NCBI GenBank assembly: GCA_038203095.1
Contig: JBBREH010000006.1
Location: forward strand, 1 to 46,788
Length of the DNA: 46,788 nucleotides
Direction of reading: 5' to 3'
Origin: PALSA-1336 sp038203095
GTDB taxonomy: Bacteria > Patescibacteriota > Doudnabacteria > UBA920
In this document: one piece after another, positions 1 through 7,428 of the stretch
Position numbering within the stretch: the stretch's first letter is position 1
Layout of the letters: each line of letters begins with the position of its first letter
The notes under the pieces: generated by a model
The model's input: only the letters and a program-made list of their open reading frames with translations
Database searches by the model: none
What the model was told of the DNA's origin: nothing
Made by a program: the position numbers and the translations under genes

Positions 1-195
1 TTTTTGTTTTTGCATATATTCAATTGTATTTTTGTTTTTAAAGCGACCTTTTATGCTTATGCTATTATTATCTCATAAAATCCATCATTTAAAAAACTAA
101 CTGTTTTTGGCTATTTTAGGCCAAAGGCGTAAGTCCTACTAATATTATTATAGCGATATTTTTCCAAATTTTTTGTGTTTTTGTCATTTTGTTTT
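1..195. other. AT-rich intergenic edge of window
   Basis: I see no gene here. The stretch around 112-142 (GGCCAAAGGCGTAAGTCCTA) resembles part of the structured element in the rpoB leader near 21057-21118, so it may be a decayed copy. Being the window edge, it may belong to a gene outside. Confidence 0.4.
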
Positions 196-474
196 TTAAT
201 AACTACTATTAATTATAGCTATGCCAAAAAATAAATAAACCAGCAATAGAATGAGTAAAATTAACGAACAAGTAAGCCATATATAATTTTTTCCTTTTTT
301 AGCAAGAACAATCAACCAGCCAGTGGCTAATATTGAAATAACTAAAAATCCTACTTTAAAATAATTTTGATAATCTTCTAGCCAATTACCAGCATGACGA
401 AAAAGCCTATCATATACAAAACCTAGTAAATTAGGAATTATGACTAAAAAAACTAATATATTTATTTTTTTCAT
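196..474 (-). CDS. small three-helix membrane protein, unknown function
   Basis: A 92-residue protein, not recognised. Three hydrophobic segments are visible at about residues 4-22, 38-58 and 65-87, with basic residues (K59, K60, K62) in the short loop before the third helix. It is probably an integral inner-membrane protein with its N terminus near the membrane face. The start is the only ATG giving the first helix. No strong Shine-Dalgarno is seen upstream; instead a hairpin lies at 491-518. Unusually AT-rich coding (many Ile/Leu/Phe) fits membrane proteins. It lies alone between the window edge and the ywbE-engB unit. Confidence 0.6.
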   Translation of the reverse strand: MKKINILVFLVIIPNLLGFVYDRLFRHAGNWLEDYQNYFKVGFLVISILATGWLIVLAKKGKNYIWLTCSLILLILLLVYLFFGIAIINSSY

Positions 475-490
475 TTTGTTTCTTTTAACC

Positions 491-518
491 CGCCTAAATT
501 TTAGTCAAAATTTTGGCG
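491..518. repeat. inverted repeat upstream of small membrane gene
   Basis: CGCCTAAATTTT and AAAATTTTGGCG pair with one mismatch around a 4-nt loop. It could be a terminator remnant for the ywbE transcript or a 5'-UTR hairpin of the gene at 196-474. No T-run makes the direction clear. Confidence 0.45.
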
Positions 519-590
519 AGTAAATTAATTTTGCCCTTTTAAATATAATAGCAATTTTAAAAACCTCGTCAAATAAGCAGACATTTATCA

Positions 591-621
591 AAATTCCGCC
601 CGCTTAAAAAGGCGGAAATTT
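591..621 (-). terminator. terminator of engB-ywbE
   Basis: Read on the minus strand, ATTTCCGCC pairs with GGCGGAAT and is followed by TTTT. The hairpin begins at the ywbE stop codon, as expected for a compact intrinsic terminator. Confidence 0.6.
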
Positions 622-814
622 ATTCAATAATATTTTGCACCCTACCCACTTCCCCGCTCTCCAGGCGCACTTTAATGCCGTGAGGATGGAAAGCCGAGTT
701 AGTTAATAGCTCTGTCACCACGCCGCGGGTTAATTGACCGGTTCGCTGGTCTTCTTTTAAAACCACGTCCACGGTTAAGCCAATTTTTATATCTTCACGA
801 TTTTGTCCCGACAT
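620..814 (-). CDS. ywbE: YwbE-like protein (DUF2196)
   Basis: A 64-residue protein matching the YwbE/DUF2196 family, which is found in many bacteria and has no assigned biochemical role. The sequence shows the typical layout: a short N terminus followed by IKIGLTVDVVLKEDQRTG, then a GVVTELLT segment, HPHGIKVRLESGEVGRV and a short end. The Gly-Val-Arg spacing suggests a small beta-barrel, possibly nucleic-acid binding (inference). It lies 5 nt downstream of engB and is surely co-transcribed with it. A terminator hairpin starts at its stop codon. The family assignment rests on recalled motif pattern; the length is normal for the family. Confidence 0.8.
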   Translation of the reverse strand: MSGQNREDIKIGLTVDVVLKEDQRTGQLTRGVVTELLTNSAFHPHGIKVRLESGEVGRVQNIIE

Positions 815-819
815 AATAA

Positions 820-1401
820 TTATTTAAAAATTTCTCTGCTCAGTTCACTTAAACCAATTTTCTTTTCCGATGAATACAAAATAACCTTAAACTCGCCAAC
901 CGCACCCTGAATTTCCTTTAATTTTTTTTGCACTTCCGACTTTTTAAGTTTGTCCATTTTATTTGCGACAACTATTACATTTTTATTTTTTTGCTTTAAG
1001 CTATGCAGCATTTGGTAATCTGTCTCGGTCACGCCTACATTGGCATCTACTATTAACACCACAACCTTTTGTGCGTAGTTTGAACCCAGTAAATACCAAT
1101 AAATCAGCTGCTGCAAACCCTCCTGCACGCTTTTGGAAGCTTTGGCAAAACCATAGCCGGGCAAGTCAACAAAATAGACATTTTTTCCGCCCGAGGCCGT
1201 AATTTTAAAAACATTAACTTCTTGAGTATGGCCCGGAAAAGAGCTGGTTTTAGCCAAAGCCTTTTGGCCGGTAAGTGAGTTAATTAAGCTTGATTTACCC
1301 ACATTTGAGCGGCCAACAAAAGCAATTTGTGCAATACCGTCGGTTAAAATTTCATCCGGCCCCACGAGCCCTTTAACAAACTTAGCTGAAGTAATATTCA
1401 T
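820..1401 (-). CDS. engB: ribosome biogenesis GTPase EngB/YsxC (YihA)
   Basis: A 193-residue TrmE-Era-EngA-type GTPase, normal length for EngB. Motifs in order: G1 GRSNVGKSS at residues 30-38, the TSSFPGHTQEVN switch I region with the G2 Thr, G3 DLPGYG near 79-84, G4 NKMDK near 147, and G5 SSEKKIG near the C terminus. EngB family members help assemble the large ribosomal subunit. It is the first gene of a two-gene unit with ywbE. The start ATG is supported by an extended -10 box (TGCTAGAAT) ending 6 nt upstream, predicting a leaderless mRNA; no Shine-Dalgarno is present. Confidence 0.93.
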   Translation of the reverse strand: MNITSAKFVKGLVGPDEILTDGIAQIAFVGRSNVGKSSLINSLTGQKALAKTSSFPGHTQEVNVFKITASGGKNVYFVDLPGYGFAKASKSVQEGLQQLIYWYLLGSNYAQKVVVLIVDANVGVTETDYQMLHSLKQKNKNVIVVANKMDKLKKSEVQKKLKEIQGAVGEFKVILYSSEKKIGLSELSREIFK

Positions 1402-1416
1402 AAGGGTATTCTAGCA
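1402..1416 (-). promoter_or_regulatory. engB extended -10 promoter, leaderless start
   Basis: On the minus strand TGC is followed by TAGAAT (1413 to 1408) and then 6 nt to the ATG at 1401. The transcript would start at or next to the start codon. No clear -35 box. Confidence 0.5.
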
Positions 1417-1454
1417 GAAAACCAACTATAATAAACAGCTCTTACTAGCAAAAT

Positions 1455-2243
1455 CTACTTTGTAACTGATACATCTTTTATTTTGCCGGCAATAATTTGC
1501 ACACTGCCGGAAACATGCTTGCCCCAAACCCGCAGGCTGTCTCCTGTTTTTATTTGCCCTTGGCTTAAGGACTTGCCGCTTTTGTTTTGCAAAGTTGCGA
1601 AACTAATTTCCACACCGTAAATTACATTGGTGTTGCCAAGCACTGTTAACGAATTGCCATTCACCATTGTAACTGACCCGGTAAAATCAATGCCTATTAA
1701 ACGTATAGTGGCCTGGATTTGAGTGGCCAAAACATTCACACTACTCCTATCCCATGTGCCCTTTATGGTAGCGCTAAAACCTAGCTCTAAATCTTTAAAA
1801 GTTACGCTTTTGCCATTTTTACTAAAGCCGGTAAAATTATTGGTTTGGATAGCTTGGTTACCATGCTCTTTGCTCTGTAAAGTAAAACTGGCATCTGCAG
1901 GATTTATGGCAATAATCTTTCCGGTAAAACTGCTACTATGGGCATACAGCGACATGTCACGAATTGAGCTGGCGCTAATACTAAAGTCCGGCCAGAGGAC
2001 TCCCTTAACTTCAATTTTATCTCCCGGCAAGAAATCGGCAAACAACATACTGCTACCATTCTTGCGCTGTAAAGCGGCGTTGGCAATATCTACTGAATAG
2101 ATTGAGGCGGTGCTATTAGTAAAAACCAGTTGACTACCACTAATTTTTGTAACTGTGCCGGTAAAAGTTTTGGCACCCGTGGCCAAACTTACGCCGGGCA
2201 AAATTGCCCAGGCAAACAAAAATAAACCGAATATTTTTTTCAT
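1455..2243 (-). CDS. secreted DUF5666-like triple-repeat protein
   Basis: A 262-residue protein with an N-terminal signal peptide (residues 1-22, MKK, hydrophobic core, then SLATGA). The mature part is three similar beta-rich repeats at about 25-100, 104-180 and 185-260. Each opens with F(T/S)G(T/K)(V/I)xxI and contains a pattern like G(D/F)xxxVKGxW, as in the DUF5666 small-barrel domain of exported bacterial proteins. The repeats share paired motifs such as IYSVDIANAALQRKNG and IYGVEISFATLQNKSG. Function is unknown; a cell-surface or periplasmic binding role is inference. It is a single-gene unit with the shared GTGAACGAT promoter upstream. Confidence 0.7.
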   Translation of the reverse strand: MKKIFGLFLFAWAILPGVSLATGAKTFTGTVTKISGSQLVFTNSTASIYSVDIANAALQRKNGSSMLFADFLPGDKIEVKGVLWPDFSISASSIRDMSLYAHSSSFTGKIIAINPADASFTLQSKEHGNQAIQTNNFTGFSKNGKSVTFKDLELGFSATIKGTWDRSSVNVLATQIQATIRLIGIDFTGSVTMVNGNSLTVLGNTNVIYGVEISFATLQNKSGKSLSQGQIKTGDSLRVWGKHVSGSVQIIAGKIKDVSVTK

Positions 2244-2294
2244 TTTATTTTTAGTTTCTCCATCATTTTGATGGTAATTGATATCCTATTTATA

Positions 2295-2330
2295 TTATTA
2301 AACAATCGTTCACCTAGTGTCAACCCCGTT
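2295..2330 (-). promoter_or_regulatory. shared-motif promoter, copy 1 (DUF5666-like gene)
   Basis: On the minus strand AACGGGG precedes TTGACA (2323-2318). A 17-nt spacer contains GTGAACGAT, followed by TAATAA (2300-2295). The same spacer motif at the same position recurs at 8469-8497, 10877-10905 and 33832-33860. The predicted leader is about 45-50 nt. Confidence 0.7.
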
Positions 2331-2333
2331 AAA

Positions 2334-2505
2334 ATTATTCTTGTATTTTTTTACTCCAAAACATAATTAATATAAAAAGCTCTATATTTATTAAAGAATT
2401 TAACTTATTTCTAACGTGGCCACCTTAAATTTTACAATTAAAAAGATAACCCTAAATTGAGTTATCCACAATAAAGATATTAAAACCTGCTTCCAAATAA
2501 GACGC
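2334..2505. other. intergenic, hairpin and a DnaA-box-like site
   Basis: No gene is visible. GATAAC at 2451-2456 pairs with GTTATC at 2461-2466, forming a weak hairpin downstream of the SGNH gene's stop or upstream of its neighbour. TTATCCACA at 2462-2470 matches the DnaA-box consensus but stands alone. Confidence 0.4.
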
Positions 2506-3129
2506 CTATTTTATAAGCTGAGCCAAGACAGGGTAAACCCGGTCGGCAATTTTGGTGTAGCCGAGGTCGTTGGGATGCACGGTGTCCGACATAACCTGCG
2601 CGTTGCCAAACAGACCGTTTAGGACATCGGACACATAAGCGGTCTGATACTGGTTGTGGAGTTTTCCAAAGCCGGGCTCAAACTTGTCGCCAATTAAACT
2701 GCCCCTTATGCCAAGCAGTAAAACTATGGCTCCCCGGCTTTGCAAGTTTTGGATAATTTGGCCCAGATTGCTAAAAGTTGTTTCTTTGGGAATTTGTTTT
2801 AAACGATCATTCCCGCCCAAAAGTAGCAGGACAACTTTGGGATTATACTTATCTAACTCGCTTAACCTGGCCAAACCGTCTGCCGTGGTATTACCGGACA
2901 CGCCCAAATTAATAATTGGCTGGCCAATTCTGGCCGAGAGTAATGAAACAAAATTTTTATCTGCATAAGACGCGCCTACGCCTTCCACTAAGCTGTCGCC
3001 AAAAGCCACAATATCTGTGCCATTTGAAGGGTAATTTTTTACCATCGGGGTTTTGTCCGATTTAAAATGCCAAAAAACTGCCCCAAACAAAACAATCATT
3101 CCAATGACAATGTAATAAGATTTTTTCAT
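2506..3129 (-). CDS. SGNH/GDSL-family hydrolase, membrane-anchored or exported
   Basis: A 207-residue protein with an N-terminal hydrophobic segment (residues 4-22) that acts as signal or anchor. The SGNH blocks follow in order: GDSLVEGVG (block I, catalytic Ser near 46), LGVSGNTT (block II Gly), LLLGGNDRL (block III, GGND with Asn), and SDTVHPNDLGY (block V, Asp and His of the triad). This resembles TesA-like arylesterase or acylhydrolases of about 200 residues. The substrate cannot be told; an acyl or acetyl ester of lipids or surface glycans is inference. Its ATG overlaps the Smr stop (ATGA at 3126-3129), so translation is probably coupled. Confidence 0.85.
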   Translation of the reverse strand: MKKSYYIVIGMIVLFGAVFWHFKSDKTPMVKNYPSNGTDIVAFGDSLVEGVGASYADKNFVSLLSARIGQPIINLGVSGNTTADGLARLSELDKYNPKVVLLLLGGNDRLKQIPKETTFSNLGQIIQNLQSRGAIVLLLGIRGSLIGDKFEPGFGKLHNQYQTAYVSDVLNGLFGNAQVMSDTVHPNDLGYTKIADRVYPVLAQLIK

Positions 3130-3389
3130 TTTAAAAATACTTCCAAAGCGCCATCGCCACCGTTATAAAGCTTGGCGGTCTGATATTTGACATTGTGCTT
3201 GTCCAAATAATTCTGAACAAAATTTTTGAGCACCGGCCCTGTCTCCCTGAACGTTGCTTTTCCCGTAATTATCCTTACGTGAGTATACTTTAATTCCTTT
3301 ACCAGCTCGTCTAAAACAACTTTTGCTTCCTGGGTAGTATGTCCGTGCAAATCTATAATTGTTTCCGGCTTGCGTTCGTACTTGTTCAT
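3126..3389 (-). CDS. Smr-domain protein (MutS2 C-terminal-like)
   Basis: An 87-residue stand-alone Smr domain. IDLHGHTTQEA (residues 13-23) is the conserved DLHG-x-x-x-x-EA motif, and VRIITGKA near 38-45 matches the position of the second hGKG motif, though His is replaced by Thr. Smr domains are nucleases or nucleic-acid binding folds found in MutS2 and as short proteins. Loss of the second motif's His could weaken catalysis (inference). It is upstream of and overlaps the SGNH hydrolase by 4 nt. A catalytic partnership is unlikely; shared transcription is the simple reading. Confidence 0.8.
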   Translation of the reverse strand: MNKYERKPETIIDLHGHTTQEAKVVLDELVKELKYTHVRIITGKATFRETGPVLKNFVQNYLDKHNVKYQTAKLYNGGDGALEVFLK

Positions 3390-3447
3390 AAATTTCTATC
3401 TATCGTCAATTCGGGCAAATTGGAGAATGATGAATTAAAAAACAAGC

Positions 3448-4482
3448 TTACAAACCTTGGCAAATTTCATTAATTTCCTGCTGGGAAAATAACTTATATA
3501 GCACTTCTCTTACGATTGCTTCTTTTTTGTCTTTGCCCCATAATTTATCCGGTCCGCCGGGTTTTAGTTCTTTGCGCCAATTTTTTACCAATTCAATAAC
3601 ATTGCGCATGGGCAAACTAACCAGCACTATTTCCAAAATAGTACCACCGTTTCCCAGACGCTCCTTTGCTTTTTGTATTTGATGTTGTTTGTGTTCAACA
3701 TTTTTCTGGCTTTCGTTAAGAGTGAACTGCACGCCAATGTCTGTAATACCCCTAAGAGCCTTAACACCGACTCCCCGGCTGCGCATGGGCCGATGGATAA
3801 TAAAATCCATTTTATGCTCGACATCCTGTAAAAGATTTGCTTCTTCCACAGAATAACCGACGCCACTGTCTATAAAAAGCTTCTTTAATAAATTACGAAC
3901 CAATTTTTCGGCTATCAACCCGGCATGTATTTCTTCCGGTTCCTGATCACGGGCAGAGTATGCCTTAAATAGGCCACGGTCAGTATAAGCATTGCCTAAT
4001 TTTTCCGCTGAAATTTGCTCGTCTAACAGTCTTCTTAACTCCCTTTTGGCGGTTTCAATTAAATATTGTTGCCTAGTTTCCCGGTCAACGGAGGCATCTA
4101 AATTATACACTACGCCCCATTCGCCATCAGTCAAAATTTCTCCTTGGGTTAAAGATTCGTTTCGGGAGTTAGCCAATACAAAACAATTTGTCATTTCATC
4201 ATACTTGACCGACCGGCCACCCAAATATTTCTTTTCATATTTTGGATTTTTTGCAAGCTCAACAAGATCATTTTTTAATTCCAATAAAACTGCCAATTTT
4301 TTATTTTCCAATTCATCAATCCTTAACTGAACTTCCCTACTCATTCCTTTTGGTTTTCTGTTAAAAGCCGCTTCCAATCCAGCCTTAATCGCCTCCGGGC
4401 TGCTTACCTGGTGGACTTCCGAGCTTTGAATTGCGCCAAAATTAACCAACTCTGAGCTTCTCAAGTTGCGATCTTTTTGCAT
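3448..4482 (-). CDS. unrecognised protein with PD-(D/E)XK-like residues, partner of the GHKL ATPase
   Basis: A 344-residue soluble protein with no family I can name. Residues 52-80 form a charged, probably helical stretch. Residues 185-270 carry a pattern like a degenerate PD-(D/E)XK nuclease core: E192 in a helix (GLIAEKLVRNLL), D226 in KMDFIIHR, then Q252-F-T254 in IGVQFTLN, then a helix with K265, Q267 and Q270. The usual catalytic Lys is replaced by Thr, so it may be an inactive or atypical nuclease or a DNA-binding fold. It starts 11 nt after the stop of the GHKL ATPase gene with no Shine-Dalgarno, so the two form one unit. Function is inference only. Confidence 0.55.
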   Translation of the reverse strand: MQKDRNLRSSELVNFGAIQSSEVHQVSSPEAIKAGLEAAFNRKPKGMSREVQLRIDELENKKLAVLLELKNDLVELAKNPKYEKKYLGGRSVKYDEMTNCFVLANSRNESLTQGEILTDGEWGVVYNLDASVDRETRQQYLIETAKRELRRLLDEQISAEKLGNAYTDRGLFKAYSARDQEPEEIHAGLIAEKLVRNLLKKLFIDSGVGYSVEEANLLQDVEHKMDFIIHRPMRSRGVGVKALRGITDIGVQFTLNESQKNVEHKQHQIQKAKERLGNGGTILEIVLVSLPMRNVIELVKNWRKELKPGGPDKLWGKDKKEAIVREVLYKLFSQQEINEICQGL

Positions 4483-4493
4483 AGAGAAAAAAA

Positions 4494-6092
4494 TTAAAAA
4501 AGTTTACCATTTTTGTCCTGCCCGGTTTCTTTGGCCCAGGCCAAGAGCAGGCGGTTTAAAAAGTCCTGCGGATTTTTTTCGCTTTCCAAAAATTGGGCAA
4601 GCACGGTAGCCACGCTAATTATAATATGATATTCTTCCAGTCCGCGTTGTTTGGCTTTTTGCCAGGCCGGATGTCCGGTATTTATAGTGAGAACATCTTC
4701 CGTAACTCTACCAAGCGGCATTTCCGAGGTGTCAGTAATTTCCGCTAATACTAATTTTAGCCCTGAAGTTTTTGCCCTTACTGTTTTTATTTTTGACTCA
4801 TCAAACACTCCGGTTGGTGGAAGATCTCGTTTTGCCTTAAATTCATTTTGATTTTGTTCGGCAACCAAGCCGGGCTGCTTATCAGCATTTTCCAGTTCCG
4901 ACGAATCAGGCAAAACAGTTTGTTCGTTAGCTTTTTCCTTGCGCGCTTTACCCGGCATTTGGCTATGCTTACTGCCAATTAAACTTTCAAGTTCCGGAAA
5001 ATCATCCACAAGCTGATTTAGCGCTCCGGTTATGGTTTGATTTAAAGGCTTAAGCAATTTTTCCGGCGCGGCAGGCGCAGCTTCCCTGTCTTCCCCCAGT
5101 TCCTTTAATATTGGTAGCACCGCTTCCTGAATGGCTTTGCGGAATTTATAATATTTTTTTAGGCTGTTCTGGTCGCTCAAGAAATCATTTTTATTGGTGG
5201 TCAAAATTTCCGACAATGCCGGAATTTCCACCAGGCCCGTAAGCTGTTCAGAATTTTTTGGCAAAATACCCACCCATTCCCAGCCGCCTTTAATAACCTT
5301 GCCAAAAGTGGAAATCCATAAGCCGGAAGGCAAAGAAGTGGCGCTCGCGCTTTGCCCCAGCATTTTTTTGAGCCAAGTCGGCTCTATGCCGGTTTTAACC
5401 AAAAAACCCACACCGGCCGGATGCCGGCTTTTGCCCATAGTCACGTTAAACCAATGCTGGAGCTCTTCCTGTCCTTCTTCCGGCAATGCCAATTTTTTGC
5501 CGTTAATAAAAAAGCTTACCGGCTTTTTATAAAAATATTTTAAAAATCGCTCATAAAATTTTTGCGACAGCAATGGATAAAAATGCTTAACAATGGCCGC
5601 TTCCACAAATTCAGCCTTTAGCAAATGAGCCTGGGTATCTGTAAAATAGAGGCTAATAGCTGTGCCGCGCGACGTTTTAACCGAGCCGGCAAACGGTACA
5701 AACTTCCATGGAGCACGGTACGGCCCTGTCATACTCCACTCGGTGGCACACTGCGAACCATAGCCGCCCTTACTTTCGGTTACGACTTTTTCCGTAATAA
5801 GCAAAGAAAGTTTGGCACCTACTCCGGCAAAGCCAATACCCATTCCCCGCTGTTTGCTGGAAGACGCAATATTATGGTACTCCTTAAGCTGAGCGCGCTT
5901 CATTCCCATGCCGTCATCACAACAGCTAATAACCCTGTTATTTGCGTCTATATTAAAGCTAATATTTAAAGCCTTGCCGTCCAAGGCATTAGCCACCAGC
6001 TCGGTTAAAATTACCTCTTCCAGAGGCGAAGTATAGGCATCACGAATGTCTTCCAATAAATGCTTTAAATTTACCCGGGTTTCATTGACCAT
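4494..6092 (-). CDS. GHKL ATPase (MORC/Hsp90-like)
   Basis: A 532-residue protein with a clear Bergerat (GHKL) ATP-binding fold at the N terminus. The N box ELVANALD (31-38) contains the Mg-coordinating Asn35. The G1 box is DDGMGM (59-64) and the G2 box is GMGIGFAGVGAK (83-94). The short N terminus and the second region up to about 340, with KTSRGTAISLYF and an S5-like segment, resemble MORC or Hsp90-like ATPases rather than histidine kinases. A low-complexity Lys/Glu/Gln-rich linker at about 380-430 leads to a small helical C-terminal domain (about 450-525). Such ATPases act as dimerising clamps on DNA or proteins. The next gene is a nuclease-like protein. Its ATG lies directly behind a terminator hairpin (6095-6119). 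Confidence 0.8.
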   Translation of the reverse strand: MVNETRVNLKHLLEDIRDAYTSPLEEVILTELVANALDGKALNISFNIDANNRVISCCDDGMGMKRAQLKEYHNIASSSKQRGMGIGFAGVGAKLSLLITEKVVTESKGGYGSQCATEWSMTGPYRAPWKFVPFAGSVKTSRGTAISLYFTDTQAHLLKAEFVEAAIVKHFYPLLSQKFYERFLKYFYKKPVSFFINGKKLALPEEGQEELQHWFNVTMGKSRHPAGVGFLVKTGIEPTWLKKMLGQSASATSLPSGLWISTFGKVIKGGWEWVGILPKNSEQLTGLVEIPALSEILTTNKNDFLSDQNSLKKYYKFRKAIQEAVLPILKELGEDREAAPAAPEKLLKPLNQTITGALNQLVDDFPELESLIGSKHSQMPGKARKEKANEQTVLPDSSELENADKQPGLVAEQNQNEFKAKRDLPPTGVFDESKIKTVRAKTSGLKLVLAEITDTSEMPLGRVTEDVLTINTGHPAWQKAKQRGLEEYHIIISVATVLAQFLESEKNPQDFLNRLLLAWAKETGQDKNGKLF

Positions 6093-6119
6093 AAAAAATA
6101 GCCTTACTAAGGCTATTTT
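6093..6119 (-). terminator. intrinsic terminator directly before the GHKL ATPase start
   Basis: On the minus strand AAAATAGCCTTA and TAAGGCTATTTT pair perfectly and run into TTTTTT, which ends 1 nt before the ATPase ATG. It most likely ends the toxin-antitoxin operon transcript. Its placement against the start codon means read-through or antitermination would control the ATPase operon unless a promoter lies in the hairpin itself. Confidence 0.7.
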
Positions 6120-6221
6120 ACTATTTTTTAAGAAGTTTGGCTATCAAGAAAAAGGGCTATTTTTGAGCGTGTTTCCGCCATTTTAAAATTTAAAATATTA
6201 CCAACCTTTTAAACTTTTAGC

Positions 6222-6507
6222 CTACTTTCCGTATTTAGATTCTTTTTCAGCAACTCTGCCATTGCTAAAAGACTCATAAATTTCGTCATTATTTACCAAA
6301 AAACCGAGCCTTGTTTTATTATCAAACCGCCGGTCAAAACTCCATTTTTTCCAAGTCTTCACCCATGCCGGAAAAACCATGGCCGGTTTTATTTTGTCGG
6401 TCAAAGGCGGCTTTTAGCCCTGATTCTGACAAGTCCACGCCCAAATTTTCAGCCACTTTCATTGCGCGACAAATTTCGCAGTCATCAAAACCTTCAAACT
6501 TTGCCAT
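6222..6507 (-). pseudogene. small CxxC protein gene split by a frameshift
   Basis: From ATG 6507 the frame reads 57 codons (starts MAKFEGFDDCEICRAMKVAE) and stops with TGA at 6334-6336. A second frame, open at least from 6404, continues to TAG at 6222 and reads protein-like (NDEIYESF, GRVAEKESKYGK). The two frames join at a run of six A on the coding strand near 6350; removing one A gives a continuous product of about 94 residues. The N-terminal CEIC pair suggests a metal or zinc site. Either a sequencing or assembly error, a real frameshift, or slippage explains it. The homopolymer favours an indel. It is the last gene of the toxin-antitoxin operon. Confidence 0.5.
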
Positions 6508-6529
6508 AAAATTTTAGTTAACTATAATT

Positions 6530-6802
6530 TTACCTTTTCAAATAACACTTAGAGCATTCCCAATATTCAATATATTTATAGACCATCGGGTCTTTTTTCA
6601 TAACCCGCACAACCCTGTTCCCCACTTTTGCCTCACGATAGCCTGCTTTAAGCGCCTCATACAAAGCCTTTTTGGTGTGTAATGGTATTTTACCAAAATA
6701 ATGCCCGCCGTGATAAGACTTATTACTGTAAATAATTACATTAATTCCCTTGCCGCAAATTACGCAAGTTTTTTGTTTTTTCGATTTTATGGTTTTAATC
6801 AT
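6530..6802 (-). CDS. small zinc-ribbon-like protein
   Basis: A 90-residue protein with two cysteine pairs, CVIC near residue 13 and CSKC near 84, so a treble-clef or zinc-ribbon site is likely, with a basic middle (KALYEALKAGYREAKVGNRVVRVMKK). The family is not recognised. I chose ATG 6802: it overlaps the toxin stop in ATGATTAA, an 8-nt overlap typical of coupled genes. An alternative start at 6826 would lie 32 nt inside the toxin gene. It is part of the toxin-antitoxin operon and might be a regulator or a cargo gene; that is inference. Confidence 0.6.
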   Translation of the reverse strand: MIKTIKSKKQKTCVICGKGINVIIYSNKSYHGGHYFGKIPLHTKKALYEALKAGYREAKVGNRVVRVMKKDPMVYKYIEYWECSKCYLKR

Positions 6803-7058
6803 AGGAAACGTGTCCGCGGTGTTCAATTTCCATTACCTGCACAAGCTTTATATCTTCACGGATTATATAAATAATCCTGTACGGCCAAACTTTTATTTTT
6901 CTTTTGCCAGAATATCCGCCTTTCATTTTTTCTCCCAAAAAAGGATTGCGCTTTAATTCTTCCAAGGCGTCTAAAATTCTAACTTGCCAAGGCAAAGGAG
7001 TTTTATTTATAGTTTTATTTGCTGATTTTGGAATATGCACATAAAAACTGGCGGGCAT
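6795..7058 (-). CDS. type II toxin, RelE/ParE family
   Basis: An 87-residue protein with the RelE/ParE layout: a short N-terminal strand (SFYVHIPKSANK), helix pair (QVRILDALEELKRNPFLG), EKMKGGYSGKRKIKVWPYRIIYII and the final strand VMEIEHRGHVSYD. The GxYRI-like segment (WPYRIIY) and the terminal His-Arg region are typical of the family. RelE members cleave ribosome-bound mRNA and ParE members poison gyrase; the sequence alone does not separate them. It starts 1 nt after the antitoxin stop at 7060, so toxin and antitoxin are one unit. Confidence 0.87.
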   Translation of the reverse strand: MPASFYVHIPKSANKTINKTPLPWQVRILDALEELKRNPFLGEKMKGGYSGKRKIKVWPYRIIYIIREDIKLVQVMEIEHRGHVSYD

Positions 7059-7059
7059 A

Positions 7060-7410
7060 TTATTTTTTTCTTTTATTTACAATATATCTATTTGCCCTTT
7101 TGGTTTTTTCCATGACTACAAATTCTTTTTTTACTTCATAATTTAATTCCTTTTTTAACTCCTCAAGGGTTACGTATTCTCCCCGCTCAAATTCTTTTTC
7201 AACCGACTCCATGCGTTTGGCAAAACCGGGATCGCTCAATATTTCCAAGTCTTCCATAAGCGAATCAAACTGGTGCGCGGACATCAGCACGGCTTTGGGC
7301 TTGCCGTTTTCGGTTAAGGTATAATAAACTTCAGGTTTTTGAACTTCTTCGACCAGCTCAAATATCCGCTTGCGGGTATTGGTTAAAGATAAAACATTTT
7401 TTGAGTTCAT
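7060..7410 (-). CDS. antitoxin, Phd/YefM family, with long C-terminal extension
   Basis: A 116-residue protein with the Phd/YefM N-terminal fold: VLSLTNTRKRIFELVEEVQ, then VYYTLTENGKPKAVLMSAHQFDSLMEDLEIL. This part binds the operator as a dimer in the family. Residues 64-116 form a charged extension (KEFERGEYVTLEELKKELNY) that should wrap the toxin. Its last 20 residues (KTKRANRYIVNKRKK region) are extra and very basic. It is followed by its toxin and preceded by a 68-residue companion. A TGTAC inverted repeat in the operon promoter (7668-7685) is a likely operator. Confidence 0.87.
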   Translation of the reverse strand: MNSKNVLSLTNTRKRIFELVEEVQKPEVYYTLTENGKPKAVLMSAHQFDSLMEDLEILSDPGFAKRMESVEKEFERGEYVTLEELKKELNYEVKKEFVVMEKTKRANRYIVNKRKK

Positions 7411-7428
7411 TAAAATTAGTGATTAGGA

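Noticed and set aside
2462..2470. TTATCCACA matches a DnaA box (also at 33899-33907)
   Set aside because: Single boxes with no cluster, no AT-rich unwinding region and no dnaA or dnaN nearby, so this is not an origin.
6334..6507. The 57-codon frame as a complete gene
   Set aside because: A convincing protein-like continuation in the next frame to 6222 makes a frameshift more likely, although this is not proven.
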